Notes under the pieces: generated by a model
What the model saw: only the letters and a program-made list of their open reading frames with translations
Told to the model about the DNA's origin: nothing
The model's database searches: none
Part shown: positions 1-9,498 of the stretch, piece after piece
How the letters are laid out: every line of letters starts with the position of its first letter
Numbering within the stretch: position 1 is the stretch's first letter
NCBI GenBank assembly: GCA_018388625.1
Contig: CP074402.1
Coordinates: 372,001-436,000 of the forward strand
Reading direction: 5' to 3'
Length of the DNA stretch: 64,000 nt
From: Nocardiopsis eucommiae
GTDB taxonomy: Bacteria; Actinomycetota; Actinomycetes; Streptosporangiales; Streptosporangiaceae
Program-made: the position numbers and the translations under genes

Positions 1-565
1 GGGCCAGCGCGGTCCTGGTCAGGTACAACAGGGTCCTGGTGGGGCCCGCGGACAGCACGAGGCAGCGTTCCTGCGGCTCGAAGGCGACGAACCACGGGAT
101 CGGGATCGTCCAGTTGCTGGACAGGATGCCCGGCTCCGCCAACGCGCCCGAGTCGCGCCACTGCCGGTACCCCGTCTCGGCGCGGTCGGCCTCCCTGGCG
201 GGGACGAACGCCTCCACCATCGAGCGGGGCATGGACTCCGTGAACTCCCCGAACGCGCGCCAGGAACGCAGGCGCGTCTGCCACGGGCACACGTACAACC
301 GGTCGTTGACCCGCCGCAGGTAGGCGTCGCCGCTCTCGTCGGAGGGCGCGACCACCGGTGGGGTCGCGATGGTCCTGCCCAGACTCTCCGTGTGCTCCGC
401 CGCCAGGGCGTTCACACGTTTGGGTCGGTCCGGGGACTCCGCGTACCCCTCCCAGTACCGACGGTCACGAGGGGAGAAGGCCGTGATCGGCTGGTAGACG
501 CGCAGATACGCGGTGTAGGGCAGCACGATCGCATCGTGGCACAGATCGTTCCGTCTGGCACTCAC
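1..565 (-). CDS. Conserved actinobacterial hypothetical protein (C-terminus cut by window edge)
   Basis: About 188 codons are visible, running off the left edge. The start chosen is a GTG giving VSARRNDLCHDAIVLPYTAYL. The visible part contains the phrases LPYTAYLRVYQPI, VCPWQTRLRSWRAF and WTIPIPWFVAFEPQER, a tryptophan-rich pattern that I associate with a conserved hypothetical protein found near DUF3073 and purM in streptomycetes. No catalytic motif or membrane segment is visible, and I do not know its function. It is divergent from the DUF3073 gene across about 210 bp. No strong ribosome-binding site precedes the GTG, so the start is uncertain. Confidence 0.75.
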   Translation of the reverse strand, partial: MSARRNDLCHDAIVLPYTAYLRVYQPITAFSPRDRRYWEGYAESPDRPKRVNALAAEHTESLGRTIATPPVVAPSDESGDAYLRRVNDRLYVCPWQTRLRSWRAFGEFTESMPRSMVEAFVPAREADRAETGYRQWRDSGALAEPGILSSNWTIPIPWFVAFEPQERCLVLSAGPTRTLLYLTRTALA

Positions 566-778
566 CGTGAGAACGACCAGGCGGGGAGGGGTTCCGTGCG
601 CACACCACATCCGTCACACCCGGGTGGCGTAGGCACGGTGGGGTCCGACCAGGTACGGTTGTATGTGTACGTAAGCTGGCGCCAGACGTCAGTCGCGTTT
701 GACGGCCGTCAGCCTGGTAGTGCGGGTTAGTAAGTGATCTGGGGTTCGTCGGAACCCAATCGTTGAGGGGTCGAGCCA

Positions 779-1006
779 ATGGGGCGCGGCCGAGCCAAGG
801 CCAAGCAGCAGAAGGTCGCCCGGAAGCTCAAGTACAGCTCCGGTGGGACCGACCTTGAGCGGCTGCGGTCGGAGCTGGGTGTCGCTGAGGACGAGGGGTC
901 TCCCTCCGGGCCGTCGGGTCCGGACGATTCCTACACGGAACCTCAGGACGACCTGATCGACCGCTACGCGGATCTAGCCGACAAGTACTCGGACTCCGAC
1001 AAGTAG
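779..1006 (+). CDS. DUF3073 family small protein
   Basis: A 75-residue protein beginning MGRGRAKAKQQKVARKLKYS, the basic N-terminal block typical of DUF3073, followed by a very acidic tail rich in Asp, Glu and Tyr (DDLIDRYADLADKYSDSDK). No enzyme motif is present. The ATG is preceded by GAGGGG at a suitable distance. It converges on purM with a strong hairpin between them. The family's role is unknown; its position beside purM and purF is conserved in actinobacteria from my general knowledge, so the call rests on the N-terminal motif plus context. Confidence 0.88.
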   Translation: MGRGRAKAKQQKVARKLKYSSGGTDLERLRSELGVAEDEGSPSGPSGPDDSYTEPQDDLIDRYADLADKYSDSDK

Positions 1007-1104
1007 ACGTCGGAACCGGTCGAGTCTTTCGGGTCGCTCGGACAACAACCGCTGACCTGTAGCGGTCACGGTCCCCGTCCGGGGGCCGTCGCGGACAGGT
1101 GGAT

Positions 1105-1144
1105 ATAGCCGGTGCGAACCACTGCGGTGGTTCGCACCGGCTAT
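1105..1144. terminator. Bidirectional terminator between DUF3073 and purM
   Basis: Two perfect 18-base arms (1105-1122 and 1127-1144) flank a TGCG loop, in the gap between the convergent stop codons at 1006 and 1176. There is no U-tract, as usual in high-GC actinobacteria. Confidence 0.85.
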
Positions 1145-1175
1145 GTTCGCGTCCTTCGGTCGCGAACGGCACCAC

Positions 1176-2239
1176 CTAGGCGCTCCGGTACTCGCCGTTC
1201 AGCACGGCCCGTCCGGAGCCGCCCTTCACCACTCCCAGGCGCCAGGCCTCCACGCCGCGCCCGGCGAGCACGCCCAACGCGCGATCGGCGTCGTCCTCGG
1301 CGACGACGGCCACCATGCCCACACCCATGTTGAACGTGGCCTCCATGTCCTCCCGGCTGACCCCGCCCCTCTCCGCCAGGTAGGCGAAGACCGGCGACGG
1401 CGCCCACGTGGAGCGGTCCAGTTCGGCGTCCAGCGCCTCCGGCAGCGACCGGGACAGGTTGGCGGCCAGACCGCCACCGGTGATGTGCGAGTACGCGTGC
1501 ACCTCGACCTCGGCGGTCAGCGCCACGCAGTCCTTCGCGTAGACACGGGTCGGGGTGAGCAGCACCTCACCCAGGACCCCGCCCAGCTCGGGGACCTCGG
1601 AGTACAGGTCCAGGTCCGCCTGGTCCACGATGTGGCGGATCAGCGAGTAGCCGTTGGAGTGCGGTCCGGAGGAGGCCATCGCGATCACGACGTCGCCCTC
1701 GCGCACCCGGTCCGGACCCAGGATCGCGTCGCCCTCGACCACACCCGTCCCGGCCCCGGCCAGGTCGTACTCCTCGGGGGCCATGGCGCCCGGGTGCTCG
1801 GCGGTCTCGCCGCCGATCAGCGCGCACCCCGCCTGGTGGCAGCCCTCGGCGATACCGCCGACGATCTCGGCCACCCGCTCGGGCACCACGGCGCCGGTCG
1901 CGATGTAGTCGGTCATGAAGAGGGCTCGGCGCCACTGACGACCAGGTCGTCGACGACCATCCCCACCAGGTCGATGCCGATGGTGTCGTGCTTGTCCATC
2001 TGCTGGGCGAGCATCACCTTGGTGCCCACGCCGTCCGTGGACGTGGCCAGGACCGGGTCCCGGTACCTGGCCGTGTCCAGGCGGAACAGGCCGGCGAATC
2101 CACTGGCGTCGGTGACCTGCTCGGGTCGGCGGGTGCGCGCGACGTGACGCTTCATCAGGTCGACGGCGCGCTCACCGGCGGCGATGTCGACGCCCGCGGC
2201 CGCGTACGCGCCCGTCGCCCCTGTGCTGTCGGCTGCCAC
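1176..2239 (-). CDS. purM: Phosphoribosylformylglycinamidine cyclo-ligase (frameshift near 1920)
   Basis: Makes 5-aminoimidazole ribonucleotide from FGAM with ATP in purine synthesis. The protein starts at a GTG ([20 protein letters not shown]) behind [14 protein letters not shown] lies at residues 67-74 and the later part has [26 protein letters not shown] and a [10 protein letters not shown] segment. About 354 residues is the normal length. The frame breaks inside the conserved stretch that should read SGAEPLFMTDY: the bases encode VSGAEP, then shift, and one extra C in a CCC run restores it. This looks like a sequencing undercall. It follows purF on the same strand with a 134 bp gap. Confidence 0.95.
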
Positions 2240-2346
2240 GCGAGTTCTCCTCGTGTTCGGTGGTGTGCGGGTGTTCGCTGTTGAGCGAGCCTCCGGGCCC
2301 CGTACCAGGGCACGCCGGAGGGTCCGGAAGGGGTGTCCCGCCGGAC

Positions 2347-2368
2347 GCGGCGGGCCCCGGCCCGCCGC
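2347..2368 (-). terminator. GC-rich hairpin just after purF
   Basis: A perfect 10-base inverted repeat (2347-2356 with 2359-2368) directly follows the purF stop. It could be a leaky terminator or an RNA-processing hairpin between purF and purM, since purM seems to have only this 134 bp gap upstream. Confidence 0.45.
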
Positions 2369-2373
2369 GCGCG

Positions 2374-3876
2374 TTACTTGTGGCTGGTGGCCAGGGTGGA
2401 GCCCTCGGGGGTGCCGCAGGCCTTCTCCAGCAGGTACTTGCCCTGCGCGTCGGAGTCGACCTCCAGCGGGTACACCCCGTCGAAGCAGGCCCGGCACAGC
2501 TGTTCCCTGGGCTGCTCGGAGGCGGCGATGAGCTCCTCCAGGTCCACGTAGGCCAGCGAGTCCGCGTTGACGGACTCCGCGATCTCCTCCACCGACAGGT
2601 TCGCGGCGATGAGCTCGGCGCGGGTGGCGAAGTCGATGCCGTAGTAACAGGGCCAGAGCACGGGCGGGCTGGAGATGCGCACGTGCACCTCGGCGGCCCC
2701 GGCGTCACGCAGCATCCGGACCAGCGCCCGCTGGGTGTTGCCGCGCACGATCGAGTCGTCCACGACCACCAGGCGGCGGCCCTCGATGACCTCACGCAGG
2801 GGGTTCAGCTTGAGTCGGATGCCCAGCTGGCGCAGGGTCTGACTGGGCTGGATGAACGTGCGCCCCACGTAGGAGTTCTTCACCAGGCCCTGGGCGAACG
2901 GGATGCCGCTGGCCTCCGCGTAGCCCACCGCGGCGGGGGTGCCGGACTCGGGCACCGGGATCACGAGGTCGGCCTCGACCGGGTGCTCCTTCGCCAGGCG
3001 GCGGCCCACCTCCACCCGGGTGGAGTTCACGTTGCGCCCGTTGATGGTGGTGTCCGGTCGCGCCAGGTAGACGTACTCGAACAGGCAGCCCTTGCGCTGG
3101 GTGGGGGCGAAGCGGCGGGAGCGGACCCCGTCGCCGTCGATCACCAGGAGTTCGCCGGGTTCGATCTCGCGGACGACCGTGGCGCCCACGATGTCCAGGG
3201 CGGCGGTCTCACTGGCCACCACCCAGCCGCCGGAGCCCGAGTTCTCCCCGAGGCGGCCCAGGACGAACGGACGGATGCCCTGGGGGTCGCGCGCGGCGAA
3301 GAGGGTGTCCTCGTCCATGAAGACGAGGGAGAAGGCGCCCCGCACCTGGGGCAGCAGCTCCAGGGCCGCGTCCTCCAGGGTGTGGCCCTCCCTGGCGCGG
3401 GCCGCGAGGAGGTTGGTGAGCACCTCGGTGTCGGTGGTCGCGCCCCGGCGCTGGTCGGGCAGCATCGCGGCCAGTTCCGGGGTGTTGATGAGGTTGCCGT
3501 TGTGGCCGAGTGCCAGACCTCCCTCACGCGCGGTGTAGAAGGTCGGCTGGGCGTTCTCCCACACCGGTGAACCGGTGGTGGAGTAACGGCAGTGGCCGAT
3601 CGCGAGGTGGCCCTTCAGGGAGTCGAGCGTCGCCTCGTTGAAGACCTGGGAGACGAGTCCCATGTCCTTGTAGACGACGATCCGTTCCCCGTCGCTCGTG
3701 GCGATGCCCGCGGATTCCTGCCCGCGGTGCTGGAGAGCGTAGAGGCCGAAGTAGGTGAGCTTGCTGACTTCTTCGCCGGGTGCCCAGACCCCGAAAACGC
3801 CGCAGGCGTCCTGCGGGCCGCGTTCGAGCGGATCGAGGTCCATGGAGAGCCGGCCGTCGGAGTACGACACACGCAC
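2374..3876 (-). CDS. purF: Amidophosphoribosyltransferase
   Basis: First committed enzyme of purine synthesis, moving glutamine nitrogen to PRPP. Numbering from the first possible ATG (500 residues), the N-terminal nucleophile is Cys25 in [10 protein letters not shown], with the preceding residues likely a removable propeptide; [12 protein letters not shown] and GHCRYSTTG follow in the glutaminase half. The PRPP-binding motif [10 protein letters not shown] is at 370-379. Cys264, Cys410, Cys461 and Cys464 are placed as in the Fe-S-containing class. The start could also be the Met at residue 12. It is intact in one frame and sits upstream of purM, which it probably shares a transcript with. Confidence 0.96.
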   Translation of the reverse strand: MRVSYSDGRLSMDLDPLERGPQDACGVFGVWAPGEEVSKLTYFGLYALQHRGQESAGIATSDGERIVVYKDMGLVSQVFNEATLDSLKGHLAIGHCRYSTTGSPVWENAQPTFYTAREGGLALGHNGNLINTPELAAMLPDQRRGATTDTEVLTNLLAARAREGHTLEDAALELLPQVRGAFSLVFMDEDTLFAARDPQGIRPFVLGRLGENSGSGGWVVASETAALDIVGATVVREIEPGELLVIDGDGVRSRRFAPTQRKGCLFEYVYLARPDTTINGRNVNSTRVEVGRRLAKEHPVEADLVIPVPESGTPAAVGYAEASGIPFAQGLVKNSYVGRTFIQPSQTLRQLGIRLKLNPLREVIEGRRLVVVDDSIVRGNTQRALVRMLRDAGAAEVHVRISSPPVLWPCYYGIDFATRAELIAANLSVEEIAESVNADSLAYVDLEELIAASEQPREQLCRACFDGVYPLEVDSDAQGKYLLEKACGTPEGSTLATSHK

Positions 3877-3903
3877 AGCTTAGCCGCTGCCCGGCGCCGG
3901 GGG

Positions 3904-4377
3904 TCACTCGGGGGCGGAAGGACCGGGACCCGTCCCGCCGTCCGACCACAGCGGCAGGTGGGGGGACAGGTCGGAGCGCACGCCGCTGGCCCGCACCCCG
4001 TGGTCGTGCACGGCTCCGTCCCAGTCGGTCTCGCCCACGGCCAGCCGCAGCCAGGTGAGGGGGTCGGTCTCCACCACCCCCGGCGGGGTGCCCCGGGTGT
4101 GCGTGGGTCCCTCGATCACCTGGACCGCGCCGTACGGGGGGACGCGGACCTCCAGGCTGCGGCCCGGGACGCGGTCCGCCAGCACGGCCAGGCTGCACCG
4201 CACGGCGGCCTTCACCGCCGGGCGGAGCGGCACCCGGGTGCGCAGGACCGCCCGCGCGGCCGTCGCGACGGCCTCCTCGTCGGTGCCCGTGAAGGCCGGT
4301 TCGCCCAGGGCGGAGAGCTGTTCGTCCAGGGCGGAGCGCAACCGGCGCACGGAGCTCGGAGTCAGGGCTGAAGGCAT
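3904..4377 (-). CDS. Sterol carrier family (SCP-fold) protein, short form
   Basis: 157 residues from the ATG giving MPSALTPSSVRRLRSALDEQL. The C-terminal half (LEVRVPPYGAVQVIEGPTHT, then RGTPPGVVETDPLTWLRLA) is the signature of the bacterial sterol carrier family protein found beside purF in streptomycetes. The family members I know of there carry an N-terminal maleylpyruvate-isomerase/DinB-like helical domain; here only about 60 residues precede the SCP part, so that domain looks missing. Ligand and role are unknown. An in-frame extension upstream exists but lacks family-like sequence, so I kept the shorter start. The gene lies 27 bp downstream of the purF start, same strand. Confidence 0.8.
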   Translation of the reverse strand: MPSALTPSSVRRLRSALDEQLSALGEPAFTGTDEEAVATAARAVLRTRVPLRPAVKAAVRCSLAVLADRVPGRSLEVRVPPYGAVQVIEGPTHTRGTPPGVVETDPLTWLRLAVGETDWDGAVHDHGVRASGVRSDLSPHLPLWSDGGTGPGPSAPE

Positions 4378-4829
4378 GCACGAGATCCTAGGGCGCGGCG
4401 CCGACCGAGCCGGGTTCTTCGAGGTCAGGGCCCTGGCCTCGGGTTGTGGGGAAGGGTTGACGCCGGGGGTGCTTGTCATTGCGAGGTAATGGACCGAAGG
4501 TGGACATAGGGGGATTCGGTGGGAGCTGTTCGCCGGTCTCCGAGCGATCGAGTGATTCGTGTCTCAGTGCCCCGCTGGCCAGGGGGAGCGGGACACGGTA
4601 GCGTCCCGAACCGTCCCGGTGTCGTCCGAGATTGGGAGGATTGCGAGGGGACCCGCGCTGGTGGCGTTCCACGCGTCGACACAGGCAGATGAACAAGGGG
4701 TGACCGCACCCGGACCCGCCTCCCCCAATCGGGGTCCGGACGTGCTCGTCCCTGACTGTCGCGCTGAAGCAGCTGGTCAGCGCCCTTAACATCCACCAAG
4801 GAAGACCACCGCACCATCGGGAGAACGAC
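4378..4829. promoter_or_regulatory. 452 bp intergenic region between divergent genes
   Basis: No convincing ORF is present. It must hold the promoters of the SCP-fold gene and the DUF47 gene. Visible structure is limited to an 8-base inverted repeat (4710-4717 with 4732-4739) and a GGGAGAA ribosome-binding site just before 4830. I could not identify a clear -35/-10 pair or a PHO-box direct repeat. Confidence 0.4.
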
Positions 4830-5447
4830 GTGCGCCTGCGCTTGCGCCCGCGTGATGACAGTTACTACGAGATGTTCACCGACTCGGCGAACAACCTGGT
4901 CATCGGAGCCCGCCTGCTGGTGGAGCTGATGAGCGACGGGGCCGACCGGGAGGCCATCACCGAGAAGATGCGTGCCTGCGAGCACGCGGGTGACGACGCC
5001 ACCCACGCGATCATGCGCCGACTCAACAAGAGCTCGGCCCCTCCCCTGCACCGGGAGGACATCTACCGCCTGGCCTCCAACCTCGACGACGTCATCGACT
5101 CGATGGAGGCGGCCGTCGACCTCATCAACCTGTACGGGCTGGAACAGCTGCCCAAGGGCATCATCGACCAGATCGAGGTGCTGGAGAGAGCGGCCGAACT
5201 CACCGCCGAGGCCATGCCCCGTCTGCGGTCCATGAAGGACCTCACCCGCTACTGGATCGAGATCAACCAGCTGGAGAACCAGGCCGACCGCATCTACCGC
5301 AAGCTCCTGGCGAAGCTCTTCAGCGGTGAGTACGACGCGCTGACGGTCCTCAAGCTCAAGGACGTCATCGAGGAGCTGGAGACCGCCGCCGACGCCTTCG
5401 AGCACGTGGCCAACACGGTCGAGACCATCGTGGTGAAGAACGGCTAG
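4830..5447 (+). CDS. DUF47 family (PhoU-like) protein
   Basis: 205-residue all-helical protein starting at GTG (MRLRLRPRDDSYYEMFTDSA) with GGGAGAA seven bases upstream. It carries repeated helices with conserved acidic/His patches such as ACEHAGDDATH, REDIYRLASNLDDVID and IEINQLENQADRIYRKLL, the DUF47 layout. DUF47 proteins are usually encoded next to a PiT-type low-affinity phosphate transporter and thought to modulate it. Here no pit gene follows; the next gene is a PucR regulator on the other strand. Its partner must therefore be elsewhere, or lost. Confidence 0.9.
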   Translation: MRLRLRPRDDSYYEMFTDSANNLVIGARLLVELMSDGADREAITEKMRACEHAGDDATHAIMRRLNKSSAPPLHREDIYRLASNLDDVIDSMEAAVDLINLYGLEQLPKGIIDQIEVLERAAELTAEAMPRLRSMKDLTRYWIEINQLENQADRIYRKLLAKLFSGEYDALTVLKLKDVIEELETAADAFEHVANTVETIVVKNG

Positions 5448-5537
5448 GAAGGCCGTCCCCGACCCCCGGATGACCCTGACCCCCGGATGCCCCCGGACCC
5501 CGCACCGGTCCCCGGACACCCCCACCCCTGTCGATCC

Positions 5538-7088
5538 TCACTTCCCCGGGGCGTGGGCCTCCAGGGCGATGGCCAGAGCCAGCCGCATGTCGGGCTGGTC
5601 CAGGCCGAGCGGGGTCACCTCGGCCATCCTCCGCATCCGGTGCCGGACGGTGTTGGGGTGCACGCCCAGCTCCCCGGCCGCCGCGTTGGGGTCGCCCTGG
5701 GCCCGGAGCCAGGCGCGCAGGGTGCGCGCGTACTCCGAGCCGTGCTCGGCGTCGTGCCGGGTCAGGACGGCCACCGGGCCGTCGGCGGGTCGGCGCCCGG
5801 ACGCCGAGGCCATCCGCAGGCGGTGGATGAGCACGTCGCCCCAGGACTCGTCGTAGGCCACCGCCGCGCCCTCGGGGCGGGCGGCGTGCAGGGTGAGGCT
5901 CTCGTCCGCCTCCCGGCGGCTCGCCACCAGCCCGGCGAGGTCGGCGGGGGCACCGATCCCGGCGTTCACCACCACGTGGGCGGGCAGCCCCCGGGTGGTC
6001 TCCGCCACCCACGCCCGGGCCGGGGCGGGGTCGGCCCCGCAGGGCAGGACCGTGTAGACCGTGCTCCCGAACACGGTGCTCCGCCCCTGCCGTGACCAGC
6101 CGAAACCGGTGGTGGCCCGCTCGAAGGTCATGAGGGTGGCGGAGTGCCGTTCGTCGGGTGTGTGCGCCTGGAGGGCGACCACCCGGTGCGGGGTGTCGGC
6201 CAGTCCCAGCCGCCCTGCGGCCTCGGTCGGGTCCATGGCACCCTCCAGCAAGCGGCTGACCAGGTCCGACTCCACCTGGCGTTCCAGGTCCGCGCTCACC
6301 CTGGTGCGTAGCAGGTGCAGTGCCACCGTGCGGGCGCCCTCGGACAGCAGCGCCGAGCGCTCGGCGTCCAGTGGTCCCGCGCAGGCCGCCCAGAGCGACC
6401 CCAGGAACTCCCGGCCCACCCGCACGGCCACCGCCGTACGGCCGCCCAGCCCCAGCCGGGGCTCCGGCGGGAGGAACACCGGATCGGTGGACGAGGCCAG
6501 GTGCGCGATGACCCCGGTGGCCTCCAGATGCCGCTGGAGCGCCTCGGGGACCCCGCGCCCCAGGATGGTGTCCCAACGGGCCTGGTCGGCCTCGGACTGG
6601 CGGTTCGAGTACGCGAGGACGCGCAGGCGCGGGTCCTCGATGGTGACCGGTCCGCCGACCCGCGCGGCGATCGTGTCCGCCAGGGCGGGCAGGTCGGCGG
6701 GGCCGCGCCCCGCCTCGGTCTCGCCGCCCTCCAGCACCAGCCCGTAGACGACCCCGGCGACCTGGCCCCAGGAGACCGACGGGTCCACGGTCAGCAGGGC
6801 GATCCCCAGGTCCCGGGCCCGGACGGCGGCCTCCCCGCGCGGGTCCACCCCGCCCTCCCGTGCGATCCGCACCACCACGGCCAGGGACCGGGACCGGTCA
6901 GCCAGGTCGACGGCGTGGAGCGGGTCCTGGACGCCCACGGCGAGCAGGACGTCCGCCTCCTCCGGGCCGGGGTCGGCCGGATCGTGCACCGCCACCCCGC
7001 GCAGCACCGTGTCCGGGGCGGGGCGGGGCCCCACCAGCCGGGTGCCGTACGTGCCGAGGATGGTGACCAGCCGGTCCAGCAACACCAT
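5538..7088 (-). CDS. PucR/CdaR-type transcriptional regulator
   Basis: 516 residues from an ATG with AAGGGAGTG upstream (MVLLDRLVTILGTYGTRLVG). The N-terminal 150 residues resemble the PucR purine-catabolism sensory domain, the centre is GGDEF-like as in CdaR, and the C-terminus has the HTH_30 DNA-binding helix pair (RTLRAWLRAQGDPNAAAGEL, then GVHPNTVRHRMRRM). It is divergent from the DadA-like oxidase gene with about 150 bp between starts, so it most likely regulates that gene in response to an amino acid or related compound. The ligand is not predictable from sequence. Intact. Confidence 0.88.
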   Translation of the reverse strand: MVLLDRLVTILGTYGTRLVGPRPAPDTVLRGVAVHDPADPGPEEADVLLAVGVQDPLHAVDLADRSRSLAVVVRIAREGGVDPRGEAAVRARDLGIALLTVDPSVSWGQVAGVVYGLVLEGGETEAGRGPADLPALADTIAARVGGPVTIEDPRLRVLAYSNRQSEADQARWDTILGRGVPEALQRHLEATGVIAHLASSTDPVFLPPEPRLGLGGRTAVAVRVGREFLGSLWAACAGPLDAERSALLSEGARTVALHLLRTRVSADLERQVESDLVSRLLEGAMDPTEAAGRLGLADTPHRVVALQAHTPDERHSATLMTFERATTGFGWSRQGRSTVFGSTVYTVLPCGADPAPARAWVAETTRGLPAHVVVNAGIGAPADLAGLVASRREADESLTLHAARPEGAAVAYDESWGDVLIHRLRMASASGRRPADGPVAVLTRHDAEHGSEYARTLRAWLRAQGDPNAAAGELGVHPNTVRHRMRRMAEVTPLGLDQPDMRLALAIALEAHAPGK

Positions 7089-7236
7089 CGATGTCACTCC
7101 CTTGGACACGTTGTGTGATCTTCACATGAGCGTACGCCGAGATTGTTCCCCGTGGACAAGGGGCGCGATGGGCTTCCGGGAGAGACTCTGGTCGGGTGCG
7201 GCTTCGCACCCGCCGTCCAGCACAGGAGAACTCGCC

Positions 7237-8495
7237 ATGTCCGGGAAGGGCGCGGGCGCACCGCGTACCGTCATCGTCGTCGGGGCCGGGATCGTCGGTC
7301 TCTCGACCGCCTGGTTCCTCCAGAAGTACGGGGTCGGAGTCACCGTGGTCGAACGCGACACGGTGGCCTCGGGCTCGTCCTGGGGCAACGCGGGCTGGAT
7401 CTCACCCGGTCTGGCCATCCCGCTGAACGAGCCGGGCGTGCTCGGCACCGGGCTCAGGGCACTGCTCGACCCCGCGGCCCCGCTGTCGATCCCGCCCACC
7501 ACCGACACCGGCCTCCTGCACTTCCTGGCCTCGTTCGCCCTCAACAGCAGACAGTCGACCTGGGAGCGGGCGCTGCGCGGCAACGTGCCGCTCAGCTCGG
7601 CCTGCCTGGACGCCTTCGAGGAGCTCTCCGAGGGCGGTGTGCGGGCCCGGGTCGAGTCGTCCCCGATCACCGCGCTGTTCAGCTCCAGGAAGCACGCCGC
7701 CCGGCTGCTCATGGAGCTCGACACCGCCCGCGAGGCGGGCCTGCCGCTCACCTACGCGGCGCTCGACGGCGAGGCCGCCCGAGCCGGTCACCCACTCGCC
7801 TCGCGGCAGGTGAACGCGGGTGTGCGCATCGACGGGCAGCGGTACGTCAACCCCGGCGTGTACACCCACGCGCTCGCGGACGCCGTGCGCGAACGCGGCG
7901 GCAGCGTGGTCGAGGAGTTCCGGGTCACCAAGGTGGAGGCCGCCCGCGACGGAGGGTTCCGACTGCACTCCGCGCACGGTGAGACCGAGACCGGCGACGC
8001 CGTCGTGGTGGCCACGGGCGCGTGGCTCGGCCGCCAGGCCCGCCCCTGGGGCGTCAACGTGCCCCTGCGCGCCGGACGCGGCTACAGCTTCATGGTCCCC
8101 ACGGAGCGGGTCGTGCCCGGCCCGGTCTACCTGCCCGAGGTCCGTGTGGCCTGCACACCGCACGGCGAGGGCCTGCGCGTGGCCGGGACCATGGAGTTCC
8201 GCGCCATCGACGCCCCCTGCGGGCCGAACGGGTCCGGGCGATCACGGACTCCGCCGCTCCCTACCTGGACGGCGTGGACCTGGGCAAGCGCACCGACGAG
8301 TGGGTGGGCTCCAGACCCGTCACCTCCGACGGCCTGCCGCTGATCGGCCGGACCGACGTCCCCGGGCTCTTCGTGGCGGGCGGACACGGCATGTGGGGAC
8401 TCACCCACGGGCCGATCACCGGACGCCTCCTGGCCCGCGCCGTCGCCACCGGGACACCGTCCCCGGCGCTGCGCCCCTTCGACCCCACCCGCTGA
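7237..8495 (+). CDS. dadA: D-amino acid dehydrogenase/oxidase (DadA family), frameshift near 8213
   Basis: FAD-dependent oxidation of an amino acid or related amine. The start ATG (MSGKGAGAPRTVIVVGAGIV) follows AGGAGAA. The dinucleotide-binding GAGIVGLSTAWFL is at about residues 17-29, GSSWGNAGWISPG is the DadA-type flavin segment, and the C-terminus has DGLPLIGRTDVPGLFVAGGHG. Length about 419 after repair. The frame breaks at a C5 run (8213-8217): adding one C joins FRAIDAP to LRAERVRAITDSA. The substrate is not certain; hydroxyproline, D-alanine and proline-type substrates are all known for the family. PucR is divergent upstream and probably controls it. Confidence 0.88.
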
Positions 8496-8513
8496 CCCGG
8501 CAGGAACCCGTCC

Positions 8514-8540
8514 GCGCCCCGTCGAACCCCGGCGGGGCGC
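8514..8540 (+). terminator. Hairpin after dadA
   Basis: Perfect 8-base arms (8514-8521 and 8533-8540) a few bases after the dadA stop and about 20 bases before the next start. It may attenuate read-through into the GreA-like gene. Confidence 0.5.
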
Positions 8541-8559
8541 CTTCGTACAAGGAGACCCC

Positions 8560-9001
8560 ATGTCCTGGCTGACCCCGGGCACCCACCAACGCCTCACAGA
8601 CGAGCTGGCGGTCCTCACCGGCACCGCCGCTCCCGGAACGGGGGCTTCCCCCTCATCGAGGACAAGGACGCCCGTGAGGCCCGCGTCAACCGCATCCAGG
8701 AGATCCTCCGGGACGCGGTCATCGGTGAGGCCCCTCCGGACGACGGCATCGCGGAGCCCGGGATGGTCGTCACCGTCCGCTACGGCACCGACCCCGAACC
8801 CGAGACCTTCCTCCTGGGGGTGCGCGACCGGGCCGACTCCGACGGAGTGCCGGTCTGCTCCCCGGAGTCACCCCTGGGCCGGGCCATCCTCGGCGCCGAG
8901 CAGGGGAGGAGCGCACCTACACGGCACCCAACGGGCGGACACTCAGGGTGAGTCTGGTGCGCGCCGTCCCCTACGGCTCGGAGGCCGCCGAGGTTCCCTG
9001 A
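8560..9001 (+). CDS. GreA/GreB C-terminal-domain protein (two frameshifts)
   Basis: About 147 residues after repair. The start MSWLTPGTHQRLTDELAVLT is GreA-like (hydrophobic start, then a coiled-coil head), followed by NGGFPLIEDKDAREARVNRI, ILRDAVIGEAPPDDGIAEPG and the FKBP-like C-terminal part (MVVTVRYGTDPEPETFLLGV, SPESPLGRAILGAEQG). Two breaks are repaired by one G each, near 8620 and in the GGGG run near 8905. It is probably a secondary transcription factor acting in the RNA-polymerase secondary channel rather than canonical GreA, because the coiled coil is short. AAGGAGA precedes the ATG. Confidence 0.78.
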
Positions 9002-9008
9002 GTCCGGA

Positions 9009-9041
9009 GGCGGGGCCGCTCACATCGGGACCGGCCCCGCC
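9009..9041 (+). terminator. Hairpin after GreA-like gene
   Basis: Perfect 9-base arms (9009-9017 and 9033-9041) with a 15-base loop lie just past the stop at 9001. Confidence 0.55.
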
Positions 9042-9085
9042 CCGGACACCTAGGGTGGCGGTACCCGCCCCCAGGAAGGAGCCCC

Positions 9086-9498
9086 ATGGCCGAGGAGATC
9101 ACCCCGGAGCTCGCGGACCGCGTCCTGGCCGCCCAGCCCTTCAGTCGACTGGTCCGGGCCCGGATCGCCGTCTTCGAACCCGGCAGGGCCGTGCTGGAGG
9201 TCGACGTCCGCGACGAGCTCCGCCAGCAGAACGGCTTCCTGCACGGGGGCGTGCTCGCCTACGCGGCGGACAACGCGCTCACCTTCGCGGGGGCACGGTG
9301 CTGGGCGCCTCCGTGCTCACCAGCGGGTTCTCCATCGAGTACCTGCGTCCTGCGACGGGAACCCTGCTCAGCGCCCGCGCGCACGTCGTCGAGTCCACCC
9401 GCCGCCGGGCCGTGTGCCGCTGCGACCTCGTGATGGTCGACGACACCGAGAGGACCGTGGCGGCCGCGCAGGGCACCATCGTGCTCACAGACCGATGA
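9086..9498 (+). CDS. PaaI-type hotdog thioesterase (frameshift near 9290)
   Basis: About 137 residues after repair; hydrolyses acyl-CoA thioesters as a hotdog-fold dimer or tetramer. The ATG follows AAGGAG. QNGFLHGGVLAYAADNALTF is the PaaI signature (HGG with the downstream acidic residue), then GTVLGASVLTSGFSIEYLRP and AHVVESTRRRAVCRCDLVMV form the later strands. A G5 run should be G6 to join ALTFAG to GTVLGASV. The last 14 bases overlap the convergent nucleoside hydrolase gene. The substrate is unknown. Confidence 0.85.

Noticed and set aside
39-323. Plus-strand ORF at the left edge.
   Set aside because: The minus strand carries the conserved hypothetical with Trp-rich motifs across this region.
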